64,000 bases of DNA, from NCBI GenBank assembly GCA_963082975.1, contig OY720346.1, positions 24,236,720 through 24,300,719 on the forward strand, in the 5' to 3' direction. Position numbers and translations under genes: made by a program. Every line of letters starts with the position of its first letter. Positions within the stretch are counted from its first letter, which is position 1. The notes beneath the pieces are model-generated. The model saw only the letters and a list, made by a program, of their open reading frames with translations, did not search any database and had not been told where the DNA came from. This stretch comes from Labia minor (Eukaryota; Arthropoda; Insecta; Dermaptera; Spongiphoridae). Positions 35,532 to 47,141 of the stretch are shown here, one piece after another.

Positions 35532-37640
35532 TTATATATATATATATTTCATGATTATATTAAAAATTACTTTTCATCAAGGAAAGATTTCTCATCTCTA
35601 CACTCATATATTTTTTTGTCATAAACCAAGAAATTATTATTAATTAAACTTTCAGATTTGTTAATTTAGGTTATTATAAATAAATGATTAAATTCAGAAA
35701 AAATAAAAAATATATTATTTTAAAAGTAATAGGTTTTTTTCTTATTAATATTTCATATTATTTATTTCATGATTATAGAATGATAATAATTCTTGTTGAA
35801 AAAATATAATAGGTTTTACGCTCTACTACATATTTTCTAAAATATTTAATTAAAAATGTGTTAAATACAAAAACACATAAAAAACACACTCAAAAAAAAA
35901 AAATTAATAATAACAATGAGTAATCTTTAAAAAGCAATCATGAATATATAAGTATATTTTAAAAATTTATTAAGATATATATGAGTAATTATCAATGGTT
36001 CATTAAATTTAAAAAATTCATTTTTTTTAACAAAAGACTGCTTGAATGTGAAGGTTAGTAGGCCCCAGAATACGATTATAAAAAATTCTTAAACTTTGTG
36101 TGTGTATATATTTATTTTTGAATATATTTTGAGAGAATATTATATATAAAAAAAAATGTTTGAAATTATATATTTAAATATAATTGAATAGTAATATATA
36201 TATATATTTTATTTTTTTGATTACGGTAATCTAGATTGAAGAATACACACATTTACAAATTCTTTTCACACTTGTTCTGTATCATAAAAAGATGTTCTTA
36301 ATTCGTAGATTATTTTCGAAAACATCACGGTAAATTTAGCCATTATAAATGTTATTGAAGAATCCCGGGATAAAATGACCTGTGATCCAGACCCCTTCCA
36401 CTTAAAAACTGTAAAATGATAATTCATTTTTATTTAAAAAAAATTTATGAAAAATATATATTTGAAAACACAAAGAAAATAGAGATTGATCGATTGAGTT
36501 TTGAGGATAATAATTAAATAAATGCAATGTGGACATTATCAATGCTTCCTTTAATAATCCTTCGCTTTCTTTTATTATCTGGTCTTTGATAAAAAAAAAA
36601 AGCTGGAACTTTCTCATTTTTACCTAACACACACACCACAGTATATTTGAAAAGTTTTAATATATTATTATTATTTACATTAATTAATTACTTAACAATT
36701 TTATTATAAATTTAATTATTTCGATAACCAGTATATAATTAATGTTATTATCATTTTGTGACTGTGTATGTGTATTTTTATAAACAGAGTAGCTCAAAAA
36801 CAAAAAAATGTTAAAAGTTGAAAATTGCTATAAATGTATTTTTGGCTAAAATAAAATTTCTGGAAGTGGTATATTTTTTATTATTTGCGATTTTCTTAAA
36901 AACGGTTCTAATGATTTTGTTGAAACTCGTTCATTAATTATCGGATTTTTATTCACTTTGAAGTACTGTGAGAAAGCATAAATAACAAATTTTAAAAATA
37001 TTCTCTCTAAACTATCCTTTTTTGTTTTAGATAAATAAAGATGAATAGAAAATAAATAAATAAATTTAAAAAAATTTAATTGAATAAAATATATACAAAG
37101 TGGAATGGTAAGTGATAGATGTGGGTGTGTTCGCTTATCTCTTCCATAAATAAAAATAATTTCAATTTTTATATTAAGATTAATATATTTAACATATTTC
37201 AGCTAAAATTGGTTAAGAAAATAAATTCAATTAAAAATTCTAGAATCATAATTTATGCTACAAATTACTGGTTTATAATAACATTTATTTCAAAATTCTC
37301 AAACTGTCATATTATAAATTATTTTCTATTTTTTTTTTAAATTATAATAGTTATTTTCCATCATTCAATTACTATGAGACTAATAAAATTCCAGATTTAA
37401 ACCGACCTGCTTTTTAAATCTCTTTACTTATCTCTTTTTATCTGTTTTTTATATAGTTTATTATCTTGATGGATTGAATATGTCATAATTTTATTTTATT
37501 GTATTTCATATTAAAAAAAAATTAGGCTTTTATGGTATTATTCACGCAATAAGATGAAATAAATCTTTAGGTGATAATTTTTTTTTTATAAAATATCATT
37601 AGGTTCGTGATTTTCGCATAAAAAAAAAGAGTGGTTAGTT
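35532..37640. other. AT-rich intergenic DNA
   Basis: Microsatellites (TA near 35532 and 36198) and T-runs. A small richer patch lies at 36265-36410. Several 70-codon frames here are AT-driven, and I do not regard them as genes. Confidence 0.5.
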
Positions 37641-37649
37641 CTTTCTTCT

Positions 37650-37930
37650 TTTTTTCTCTCTCGGGAAAATTTCGCGTTTCATATATAAGGAGAAAAGAGT
37701 GAGGGTCTGGGAAAGGCAAAATAGGTGGATGTACTTTGTACTCAAAGCACCTGCTTGCAACTGGCAATGATATGCTGAAAGAGGAAAGCAAGAGGTCCAG
37801 GGTCACAGCCGGCTGAGATGCTCTCTAGCATCCCACAGGGAGTCATTAACCAAATCCCAGTCTACAGGGTGAACCAGCATTCGAGGACCGTCCTTGACAT
37901 CTAAACAAAGAGACATAATCAGTACTTGGA
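37650..37930. other. GC-richer island overlapping candidate exon
   Basis: Includes CACCTG (37748-37753), a G/A-rich part near 37690-37720 and, at its right end, the candidate minus-strand terminal exon at 37803-37900. Confidence 0.35.
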
Positions 37931-38916
37931 AATCGAATATCAGACATGAAATACAATAAAAGCAATTAAAAAAAAATGAATTTCTCTTTGGTCGTTAAGT
38001 TGATTGATATTTCTAATATTACATTATTCTTATTTTTCCATTCTATTAACATTTTATAAATTTAATTATATAAATTGAAAATTTTATTGTTAACTACTTT
38101 ATTTTATTTACACTGCGCATTAAAGTCTCCTTAAAAAACAAATGCATTTAAAAAAAAATTTCTGAAAAATTTATGTTTAATAAGAATATAAATTAGTAAT
38201 AATTATATTGAGGTTATTATGTAAATAAACATAGTATATTAAATTGTCTGAAAAAATAGACTATGGAAGGACCAGAATGAAATCGAAATGAACATAATAA
38301 AATATTTTCTTATTATTTGTAATAAAGTTGAATTTAAAATATTTTAAACCAAATTCCAAATCAATATTTAAATGTTTAATATGCTATACTTGATAGTTTT
38401 AAAAAATATATTAATAATTTTAATTTTTTATTTAAAAAAAATATAATTTTATTTGATATTTGAGAATGTTTGAAATTCATAATTTGAATTAATTACATTT
38501 GTAATATTAAATTATAATTCTGTAACAACAAAAAAGTTAAAGATATCAGAAGATGTTTTAAGAAAAAAAAAATAAATTGTTTTATATTTAAATTTCTTAA
38601 TGATTAGAAAATAATAATCTTTCAATTTTATATAGAACTGTCGAGAAGTTAAATATCAAAAAAATTTCATCATACAATAAAAATTACTCTATTAGGTATA
38701 AAAAAAACAAAAGAAACAAATCATGTTGCAATAATCAATATTACAGTTTCAAAATCGAAATACAAAAACCAAAATATATACAAAAAATATGAGCTCAATA
38801 TTTTATCTGTTTTCGTGAGAACTTCCTCAAATATAAGCAACTCACCTGTCTCCATATTTGGGATCGAGTTCAGTCCGTCAAAGGACGGCCACTTGCAATA
38901 CTTTCTTTGGAACAGT
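37803..38916 (-). CDS. Candidate two-exon coding tail of unknown protein
   Basis: Minus-strand exon 38846-38916 follows a pyrimidine-rich acceptor (TTTTCCCTTACATTGAAGCC, then ACAG) and ends in a consensus donor CAG|GTGAGT. After a 945 bp AT-rich intron, TTTGTTTAG opens exon 37803-37900, which ends in TGA. The phase is preserved across the junction: RKYCKWPSFDGLNSIPNMET is followed by DVKDGPRMLVHP, VDWDLVNDSLWDAREHLSRL and stop. The composition looks like real protein, but I do not recognise it, and no upstream exon in matching phase was found. An 88-codon plus-strand frame (38815-39081, ending next to an AATAAA) covers the first exon antisense and is the main competing explanation. Confidence 0.3.
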
Positions 38917-39084
38917 CTGTGGCTTCAATGTAAGGGAAAAGTTGATCTGAGACAAGCTGTTTCTAAATACAAACACTTTTTTCACGATGAAAGGTGTTAT
39001 TTGTCCAATATCCCTTTGATTCTGTGGGAACCAAGTTCAATATCAAATAAATTTAAGGATATTTTTGATCTGTTTAAATAAAAT

Positions 39085-40167
39085 AGTTAATATCAATCAA
39101 TATAAATGTTTTTTTTATTGATTTCATATAATTAAAAATGTTCAATTACAGGTTGAATATATTCAACTCAATGTCCATGAGCAAGAATAAAAGATTTAAT
39201 ATCGGTTCAGGTCAATAGGTCGAGCTACTTACCTTCAGCGTTTCACCGCCTTCCCTATAAATAATATGCAATTTATGTTCAAGAAACATGAGTATACATT
39301 TTGAAATTATTTATCATTAAGCGATAAAAAAAACAATATCCTCACTTTGAAGATATATATCACAAATCATTTCTTCATTCATAAGTGCAAAAAAAAAAAA
39401 CAGATTATACAAATATTTTTTTTTTATTCTTTATGAATTATTATATTTTAAAAAATACAGGTTGACACGCAAAGTTTTTTCAAGCACAATTGAACTGGAA
39501 AAATCATAGTCAGCTAGTTCTTTTGTCCAGGTGTCCATCTAAATGTTATGACATTATAGTACTCTCACATAATTTTATACATTTACATATCACAACGAAT
39601 TTAAATTGATCGTTTCGGTTTGAGTTCTTTAATTTAAATTACTAAATAGATCATTTATGTATATGTATAAAATTTATTTAGAAATGAATCATTAAATTAG
39701 AAATTAAATTAAAAAAGTATAGGTATATATTATTTAATTTATAATATTATATTTTATTTTATAATTTAAAAATGATCTAAGTTTTTTTCTTTTTTTTTTT
39801 GTAAATATAAAATAATTGAGGTCCGTAATTACTAACTATTTTAATACTTTAAATATTTATTAACTTTTTTGACTTTTGGCTGGTTTATAATATTTTAAAT
39901 TATAATTTAAAAATGTTTAAAATTAAAAATAAATAAAGTAGTTTTTTGATCGCATTGCTTATCCCCGAAAGGATCCCATAAAACTTTCAGAAATTTTATA
40001 GACAAATCAAAACAAATGAAATCAAATTTTCTTTTGAGTTATTTATTTATTATTTATTATTAAATTTAATATTTATTATATAATAAAATTATATTTATAA
40101 AAATCATTTGTATTTTTATTTATTACTTTACATTAATAAAATTATATATTTTGCAATGTAGTTTGAT

Positions 40168-40199
<32 letters not shown>

Positions 40200-40220
40200 T
40201 AGCTACATATTTTGTAATGA
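39085..40220. other. AT-rich DNA with small richer patches
   Basis: Minus strand near 39230-39260 has TTATTTATAG, 22 bases, then the donor GTAAGT. A second patch at 39450-39610 has a CAGGTG (39528-39533). Near 39930-39990, ATCGCATTGCTTATCCCCGA and ATAAAACTTTCAG resemble Helitron 5' sequence. TA microsatellite at 40172-40200. Confidence 0.35.
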
Positions 40221-40224
40221 TTAT

Positions 40225-40545
40225 TACCTAATCTGTAAGGGGTTGCTAAATACGAATTCTTAGGGGCTGATTTTTACCTCCCTCTGGTGGCGTGAAAAGT
40301 AATTGCGGATTATCTACTCAACCATCAATTGTGTGCCATTCATATTTCTTGTCGATTCAGTGGAGACTGGAGGTTATCTATTAGTTCCCGATTGGAGTAT
40401 TTACCAATGAAAGAGTCATTTTCAGGCAAAGATGATTAATGATCTGTTTAATCCGTGTCTACTTAAATGATTCTGTAACTGGCAGGAATTTCAATATTCA
40501 AAATCATTTAACACTTTCTCAACTGGTTACATTCGTTTTATTATA
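40225..40545. other. GC-richer island with CTCF-like site
   Basis: CGCCACCAGAGGGAGG (reverse strand of 40277-40292) fits the CTCF consensus CCASYAGRKGGCR at 12 of 13 positions. The rest of the block is unique-looking and without a frame. Possible insulator or enhancer about 3.6 kb downstream of the esg-like gene. Confidence 0.4.
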
Positions 40546-41413
40546 ATCAATAAAATAGTTCCGTTCAAATATTCAACAAGTATTCAACTATATATAATAT
40601 ATATTATATATCATATACATATATAAAATTAAAATATATAATTATATACAATATATAAAAGTTTAATATAAAATTTATCTTTCTCTAATAATAAAGCGTT
40701 AAATTTTAATTTCATTTAAAATACTACATCTTCATTAAATATATTAAACAATCATTGAATTGTTTTTAAGTCAATCGTAAAAAATATTGAATAGTAATAA
40801 GTTAAATATAAAAAGATATATTATTTAATTTGTATTTATACATATTATAGTGAACAAATTTAAAAAAGAGGAAAATTCACCTTCAGAACTTATGAAATAC
40901 TATCTATATATCGAAATAGGAAATAAGGTTAAATAATAAATAATCAATTTTTTTTTACAATTTTTACTATTTATGAGACTTGGATACTATATTCTTTCTC
41001 TCTCTCTCTCTCTCTGTCTTTATTTATGAAATATCGTTATAATAAATCTTAATTAAATCATAAAAATGAAAACTATTTAATATTCATAAAAAAAAAATAA
41101 TATTCATTTCATAGATTAATCAAAAATTATTATTATTATATTTTTTTTTATTTATTCAATCAACAAAATTATTTATTTATTTAATTTATAAAAAAATATT
41201 CATTTTTAATTAATTAATTATTTAAAAATATTAAAATAGATATTATCTATTATTATGGTTTATACTATGAATTGAAAATGGGATTTTTTTTTATTTAATA
41301 TTCATATTATTATTATTCATAAATAATAAATTCTTAATATTATTTCTTACTTACTATTTATAAAATTATTATATATTTTAATGTAGTAATAATAAACAAA
41401 TAATTATTTTCCA

Positions 41414-41445
<32 letters not shown>

Positions 41446-41700
41446 ATTTTTTTTATTGTCATACTTATTTATATATTTATTTTTTTATTATATTATTAAA
41501 ACTTAAAATAATTTTTAATTAATTCAACTGAATTAATAAAGTATCAATTTATTTACGTATTTATTAGAAAAAAAAAATATTTATAAAATATTTTATTATC
41601 AAATTAAATAAATATTATAATTATGATATATTTCTTGTTATGTTAAAATTGTTTTTTATTTTATTTTTTTATTTTTTGTTATTTGTGATTTATATCATTT
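40546..41700. other. AT-rich intergenic DNA with microsatellites
   Basis: Imperfect TA-rich tracts at 40590-40650 and 41415-41445 and a CT run at 40998-41016. No gene. Confidence 0.6.
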
Positions 41701-41709
41701 TATATTTTT

Positions 41710-42080
41710 TCGTAAGGAAGTATTAACCAATCCAAATGAATCGATTTCGAACTCATATCCTGTTTACGTTAATTTCTTTTTTTTTATTTTTGATCCGGTG
41801 ACTACTATTCAACTTTATTCTCACTGGACCCTTAGTACGTATAATTCAGTGAAACCTGCTCAAAGGGAAGTTTTTTGAACGAGCTCTTTTTAAACTCCGC
41901 AAACAAAAGGCACCCCTATCTATTCTGTTCGACTCTCTTATAAACGCTTTTTGTTAATGAAAATCGGTTGGGAGGAGGAGAAGAATCCCCCTCTTCAGGT
42001 CGGTTGCATCGAAGCTACCGGTAGGCCCCCTAGAGCGACGAGTTGAATAGGGTCCATATGTTATTTGAACTAGTCTCGTT
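41710..42080. other. GC-richer island downstream of the esg-like gene
   Basis: Has CCTGTTTACG (Fox), GCAAACAAAAGGC (Fox plus Sox/TCF type), TTAGTACGTATAATTCAG and GGTTGGGAGGAGGAG. It sits about 1.8 kb beyond the stop codon of the gene. Candidate 3' enhancer; no coding frame. Confidence 0.4.
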
Positions 42081-42660
42081 TTTTGACCTTCTGAATTTAC
42101 CTGATTTGTTCTTAACATTTACGTTATACATACCATTCAGATGCAAATAATCAACCTAATTTTATATTCTCCAATACGATAAATTATTAGTACGTTAGAG
42201 GTTTCTTAATTATAGATACAAGGAAAATGTAGTTGAACTGGTCTTAGATTACAAGAGAAAGCCCTTTCTATGACATTTTAACTGAAATTATTATTATTAT
42301 AAATTGCATATTTTTAAAAATATTTATATTATAAAGTTTCATAAATAAATCAATGAAAAACCTATCAATTTATTATTTATTCTAAATTATTTATTGTGAT
42401 TAAAAATGATTCTTTATAATAAAAAAAAATACCTAATGGAAATGAACTCTGTTGAATAATATAATTTTGATGATAAGGATTTATTAGGATTAGGATAAAA
42501 TAATTAATATAAATAAAAAAATTATTTTTAGAAATATATAAATGCTTTTTAATTATAGTCATATAAAATTTATATTGCATAATGCTAATACAAATATAAT
42601 ATGATAAGAATATAGCAGAAAGATTTTTATTTACATAAAACTGACTAGAAATTATTGGAA

Positions 42661-42695
<35 letters not shown>

Positions 42696-43690
42696 TCCAT
42701 AATAAATAGAGGGGAAAATTTTGAAATATTTATATTATATGTATGGTTTATTTTTAAATCCATATATATATATATAAATATACAAGTTTGTTTTTTTAAT
42801 TTTAAAGTTTAATACATGTTTACTTTAAAAAATGATTTATGTGTCTTTGCAGGTAAGCTGTCACCTTGATGTTTAGAAATTGATTTACAAATTTGTTATC
42901 ACTATTTGAAATAAATTAATATATAAAATTTCTTATATTTTTTTTTTTAAATTTGTCAATTACAATGTTATTAATATTTGTATGTTAATTTAAATTTGGT
43001 TTATTATTGGTAAGATGCTCTCGTCAAATGAAACAGAAATTGAGGAATCCAATCTCACCAGATATTAATTAATATAAATAGAAAAGTAAATCTTATTGTG
43101 GAATTGTATCACTCCCTTGTAAGAAATATATATTACGAGTATCGTATTTTTAAATAAAATTTCATATTTTTAATACAATAAGATTTAGTTTTTTATAAAT
43201 ATTATTATTATTTATAGTAAAATTATTTTTTATTATTTAAATTAGGTATATGTGTGTGTCTCTAATGAAAATGAAACATTTCGATATGATATTTAACAAC
43301 ATATGTCAGTATTAAATATTAAAAATAAAAAAAAATATTAATTAATAAAATATTTCATTCATAGTATTTTTGATTATAATATATAATAGTGGTACAGGAG
43401 AATAACAAGCATTGCCGATAATCTTATATTTATATATATTATATGACTGATCATTTTTCACCTGTACCCTTCATCTTTATATATATAATTTAACAAATAT
43501 CATGAAAAATATCCTAGATGAGCTTCATCCTCAATATTAATTGAAAAGTAAATATGATCAGCTTACCAGGCTTATTTATTATAATTTTAATTATATGTAA
43601 AGGTTTCGAAAATTTTTTGATTATAAAAAATAAATTTTTATCCCCATTTGAGTCTTTTATATTTACAATTTGTGTTTTAATTTAATTTCT
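42081..43690. other. AT-rich downstream flank
   Basis: TA microsatellites at 42661-42697 and 42764-42774; a CACCTG lies at 43459-43464. The 128-codon minus frame at 42377-42763 is a TA-repeat artefact (IYIYIY runs). Confidence 0.55.
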
Positions 43691-43697
43691 TAAATAG

Positions 43698-43720
43698 TTT
43701 ATTTTTATTAACTATTTATT
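43698..43720 (-). terminator. Possible polyadenylation signals of the esg-like gene
   Basis: On the minus strand AATAAA occurs at 43715-43720, 43704-43709 and 43698-43703, the first such hexamers after the stop codon, giving a 3' UTR of about 200-230 bases. AATAAA is common in DNA this AT-rich, so the call is weak. Confidence 0.35.
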
Positions 43721-43914
43721 AACAATATATTAATATTTTTTTATGACGAGATATATAAAAAATAAATAAATAAAAATAAATAATTTTAAAAAATATATTA
43801 CATATTTATATATACGATATTAAAAGTGTCTTTTTAGGCCATTTTTGTACTGTTGAAGAATTATGTAATTAAGGCACTTGTGGATAGGAATATCCTTTGG
43901 AATGGTCGGTAACA

Positions 43915-45679
43915 TTAAACGAGTTGTGGCTGATGGTTTGTCCAGAGGCTAATTGGTGGTGGTGGGGAGAGTTGTGCCCCAGGGCAACCACCCTCTGTGT
44001 GTTTAGATAATAAACTCATCCGTGTAAATTGTTTGGAACAGGATCGACAGGAGTATTTTTTAACATCGGAATGGGTTTGTAAATGGGCTCGGAGATTGGA
44101 ACGATCGGCGAACGCCCGATCACAATGATGACAAGAAAAGGGCTTTTCACCAGTGTGAGTGCGAATATGCCCTTGGAGGAGCCATGGACGGGAAAAGGCT
44201 TTTCCACAGAGTTTACATTTACATGGCAGTGTATGAGTTCTGATATGCATTTTTAAAGCACCTAGCGATACATACACTTTGTCGCAAAATTTGCAACTGA
44301 AAGCTTTTGCTCTCGCTTGACTTCCTTCAGACGCGGCGCAATGAAATTGTTGATGCTTTGATAATCCACTATGAGTTGAATACGATTTTCCACAGTCGGG
44401 ACATTGAAATCGTGTTGAGGGCTCCTCGCGACGTTTACGTGAAACATTCGCTACGCTTGTAATGCCATGACCGCTTCCGGTACTGCCAGCTGATCGCACC
44501 GAACTCGTGGATCCTGGTGAACTTAAATCTTGAGGCGGAGATATTGGATCCACCGGATAACCCAAATATAACGGTGCTGTGGGAGGATGATGCGGCAAGG
44601 ACGATGTTAAGAAACCGGCATGTGGTGGTGATGATTCACGTGGAGTATATGGAGATAACGATGGCACTTCAGGTGGTGGGGTGGGATACACTGATGGAAC
44701 TGGTTGATGGAATCTTCTTGGCTGAAGAATTTCACTAGTGGTGTGATGATAAGGATGATGATAGGGAAAATAGAGATAAGAACTGTTGGGCCAAGCGTGG
44801 CCGGTTGCAGGCGCTGCCTGGTGATGGGTGTTCAGATTGAGAGGCTCCAGGGGCCCTGAGCTGCTTTTCAGAGCAATGGGTTGTACGAGTCGGGGTGGAG
44901 GGCTCACGCTCACATGCTCAGGCGATGGTGCCAATGAATGGACCTCAGGAGTACTGGGCTCACTTTTAATACTCAAGTCTTGAGGTTTTTTACTGAGATT
45001 TTCAGGTTCAGATTGTTCGTCACACGAATCTAGAACAAAAAAAGAAAATTGGATTTTAGTTTTGAAGAACTAATTCAATTTATTTTGATTTTTTTTTTTT
45101 CTATTTTTAAAATTTTATTCTCTCTGGGGAATTGACAACTGACACAAATATGAAATATGAAAGAATATTTTCTTTGGTCCTATTATATTTCCTTTTTTCT
45201 ATCTAAATATTTTTTCATACTATTCTATAGGTGTTTTTCAGGTACTTAAAACCTGAAAAATTGTTAATTTCTCCAATTTTGACTAGTTACTAGCAAAAAC
45301 ATAAAATATTAATATGTGAATGACTAAAACTCCATATATAATCTAAAAAAGTTATCAAATCATAAATTGAATAATAAATATGTCTGAATATATTTTAACC
45401 GATATATAATATTTTTCTATTTATCCAGTCACAATCGCAAAAAAAAATAAGGGGGACCCTACACATCACGTAAATAATTTGAAACTTTGAAAAAAAATTT
45501 CAAATTATTATAAAAAAAAAATAAAATTAGTACACACCTGATCGAGGATCCTCAGTCTCTTGATAAAAAGTCACTGGCCGTTTTTTCAACGGACATTTAC
45601 TGTAGTTAATCCCCTTAACACTTGTAAGATAAGCCGCTGATCTGGGCATCAAAGTAGAATGCTCATCCATTACAAGCAT
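43915..45679 (-). CDS. esg: Snail/Escargot-family zinc-finger transcriptional repressor
   Basis: Two coding exons: 45538-45679 and 43915-45029, joined in phase across a 508 bp GT-AG intron. Counting from the ATG at 45670 the product is 415 residues; an in-frame ATG at 45679 adds three, after an upstream stop. Features in order: MPRSAYL at residues 8-14 (SNAG-like), [12 protein letters not shown] at 20-31 (insect Snail-family block), CtBP-binding PQDLS at 60-64 and again at 210-214, a Pro/His/Ser-rich middle, then five zinc fingers at about 254-393. The first four are C2H2; the last is C2HC (C372, C375, H388, C393), as usual for Snail proteins. Inter-finger EGSQ and the ending EGGCPG favour Escargot over Snail. 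Family role: nuclear repressor binding CAGGTG E-boxes, recruiting CtBP, in neural and stem-cell fate. Paralogue assignment is less sure than family. Confidence 0.95.
45030..45537 (-). other. esg: Intron of the esg-like gene
   Basis: Donor CAG|GTGTGT (first intron base 45537) and acceptor TTTTTTTGTTCTAG (last intron base 45030). The split codon is phase 1 (G|AT, Asp). The exon/intron junction CAGGTG is itself an E2-box (45535-45540). The intron is AT-rich, with AATAAGGGGGACCCTACACA near 45450 as the only complex patch. Confidence 0.9.
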
Positions 45680-45859
45680 GATGATATTTTAATTCACAAT
45701 TTAATTTCACACACAACGAAAATATTTCGTAACTAATCCACACACAGTTTTATAAAACATATAGATTTTAGAACACCAAGAAATAAAATTAAAGAAACGA
45801 AAGATGGACAAAAAATAAAAAATATTTCACTGAAATGTTGATCAGTCGAAAGCTCGACT

Positions 45860-45900
45860 CTCACTGCAGGTTTTGCTCTTTCTTTCTTGTTTATATACCG
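45860..45900 (-). promoter_or_regulatory. esg: Core promoter: TATA box and probable start site
   Basis: TATATAAA reads on the minus strand from 45897 to 45890. About 32 bases downstream is GCAGTGAG, close to the arthropod initiator TCAGT, with the A at 45865. The implied 5' UTR is about 190 bases. Spacing is right for a TATA-Inr promoter. Confidence 0.7.
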
Positions 45901-46085
45901 AGGAACAGCTGTACGCGTTTTCATGCCCAATAGGAATTGGTAGGAGGGGCTTTAGTATGAACCAATAGGAGCGAGAGGGCGGTCTGACAGGTGAGAATTT
46001 CCCCCTTTCCTTCTACCACTGTATATATACAATATTATGTATTTCAGATGTTCGAACAGAAGGAGAGAGAGAGAGAGAGAAAGAC
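45901..46085 (-). promoter_or_regulatory. esg: Proximal promoter with CCAAT motifs, E-boxes and GA repeat
   Basis: Within 200 bp upstream: CAGCTG at 45906-45911, CCAAT-type motifs near 45928, 45936 and 45962 in both orientations, CAGGTG (Snail/E2 consensus) at 45988-45993, and a GA run at about 46063-46081 of the kind bound by GAGA factor. Sequence clustering supports a regulated promoter; binding is inferred. Confidence 0.6.
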
Positions 46086-46124
46086 AATTCTTCTCTCTTA
46101 ATATAGGGCAAATTGTAGTGAACG

Positions 46125-46350
46125 AATTATATAGATGAACTTACAGAAAAGCCGACCTGGCAGAAAGGATGCGTAACGGTCGATAGGGAGGGGGGTGGGG
46201 TACCCCACTAGAAGAACCAAGGTCAGCACCGACTGGATATAATCGTAGATAGAAGAGCGGCAGCTGAGTGGCACGCGTCGGCAAATTACCCAAACGGAGA
46301 CGCCCCCACTTCAGCACGCGCCGCTGAGGATCGCGAAACACTTGGAGAAA
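46125..46350 (-). promoter_or_regulatory. esg: GC-rich upstream block, possible alternative 5' exon
   Basis: A marked GC-rich block 260-480 bp upstream of the presumed start site. It includes the palindrome TGGGGTACCCCA (46196-46207) and GGCAGCTGAG (proneural-type E-box, near 46259). On the minus strand a 66-codon ATG frame runs into TTTTCT|GTAAGTTC at about 46145, a good splice donor, so an upstream leader exon is possible. Confidence 0.4.
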
Positions 46351-46571
46351 GAAAGTAGAGAGGAAATGCTTTCAATAGTAGAAATACAATATACAATATA
46401 CAATATACATTCACATACACACAAGCGCAATGCATATTACTCAATTATTTATAATTAATTAATTCGATATGTATATTTATATATTTAAATCCTTCTATAT
46501 ATATATTAATATATATTTAGATATATTTAAATCCTTCTAACTAAAATTACATTTAACTTAGAAAAAAAAAT

Positions 46572-47141
46572 TTGGAGTGTCTCCACTCGACTATCTCGCA
46601 ATTTGAATTGGATTAAATAACATAATATATTATATTTAAATTAAATTTAATTAATTATAAATTATAAATTAAAATTAATAAATAATATTTATTAAACCAG
46701 CGAGTGTTGGCTCTTTGATGATGGCACCAGGTCACGTGTTGGCACGTGATTTGCAGTGTTAAAAAATTAATTCTGGTACTTTCAACGATTCAATCAAGCT
46801 GAAATTTTATAGATAGCAGTTTTATACAATTTTTAATTTTGAGAAAAACTATCAAACATATATCTTTTTTTACGGGCACTTTAGAGGAAAAAAAACAAAA
46901 CGTTGTAGGCAATGACTCTCTTCCGGTTGAGCTACATTTCTCAAAAGTTGATAGAAAACTATGAATTTTGAATAATGCCCGTATACCAAATTTCATGATT
47001 CCAGCTCGAACCGTTTTTGAGTAATCTTGGTTACATACATACACACACACACAGACAGACATTTTTCTCAACCTTAGTGAAAATAATTCAGGCACCTTCA
47101 AAACGTATAAAAACATCAAAATCTCAACATCGAAAATTTTC
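46572..47141 (-). mobile_element. Helentron-like (HINE) family 2, copy a
   Basis: Starts on the plus strand with the hairpin TGGAGTGTCTCCA and GACTATCTCGCA, then AT-rich DNA, TTCCGGTTGAGC, a CATA/CA microsatellite near 47033-47055 and CTCAACATCGAAAATTTT. The outer subterminal repeat at the other end has decayed. It matches the copies at 59601 and 63297. Confidence 0.7.

Noticed and set aside
42377-42763. 128-codon minus-strand frame with IYIYIY runs
   Set aside because: Produced by a TA microsatellite and AT-rich sequence; no domain, no splice or start context.
44016-44447. Two short minus-strand frames inside the zinc-finger exon
   Set aside because: Out-of-frame shadows of the zinc-finger coding sequence.
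44517-44738. 73-codon plus-strand frame antisense to the esg-like gene
   Set aside because: Shadow of the real coding exon on the opposite strand.
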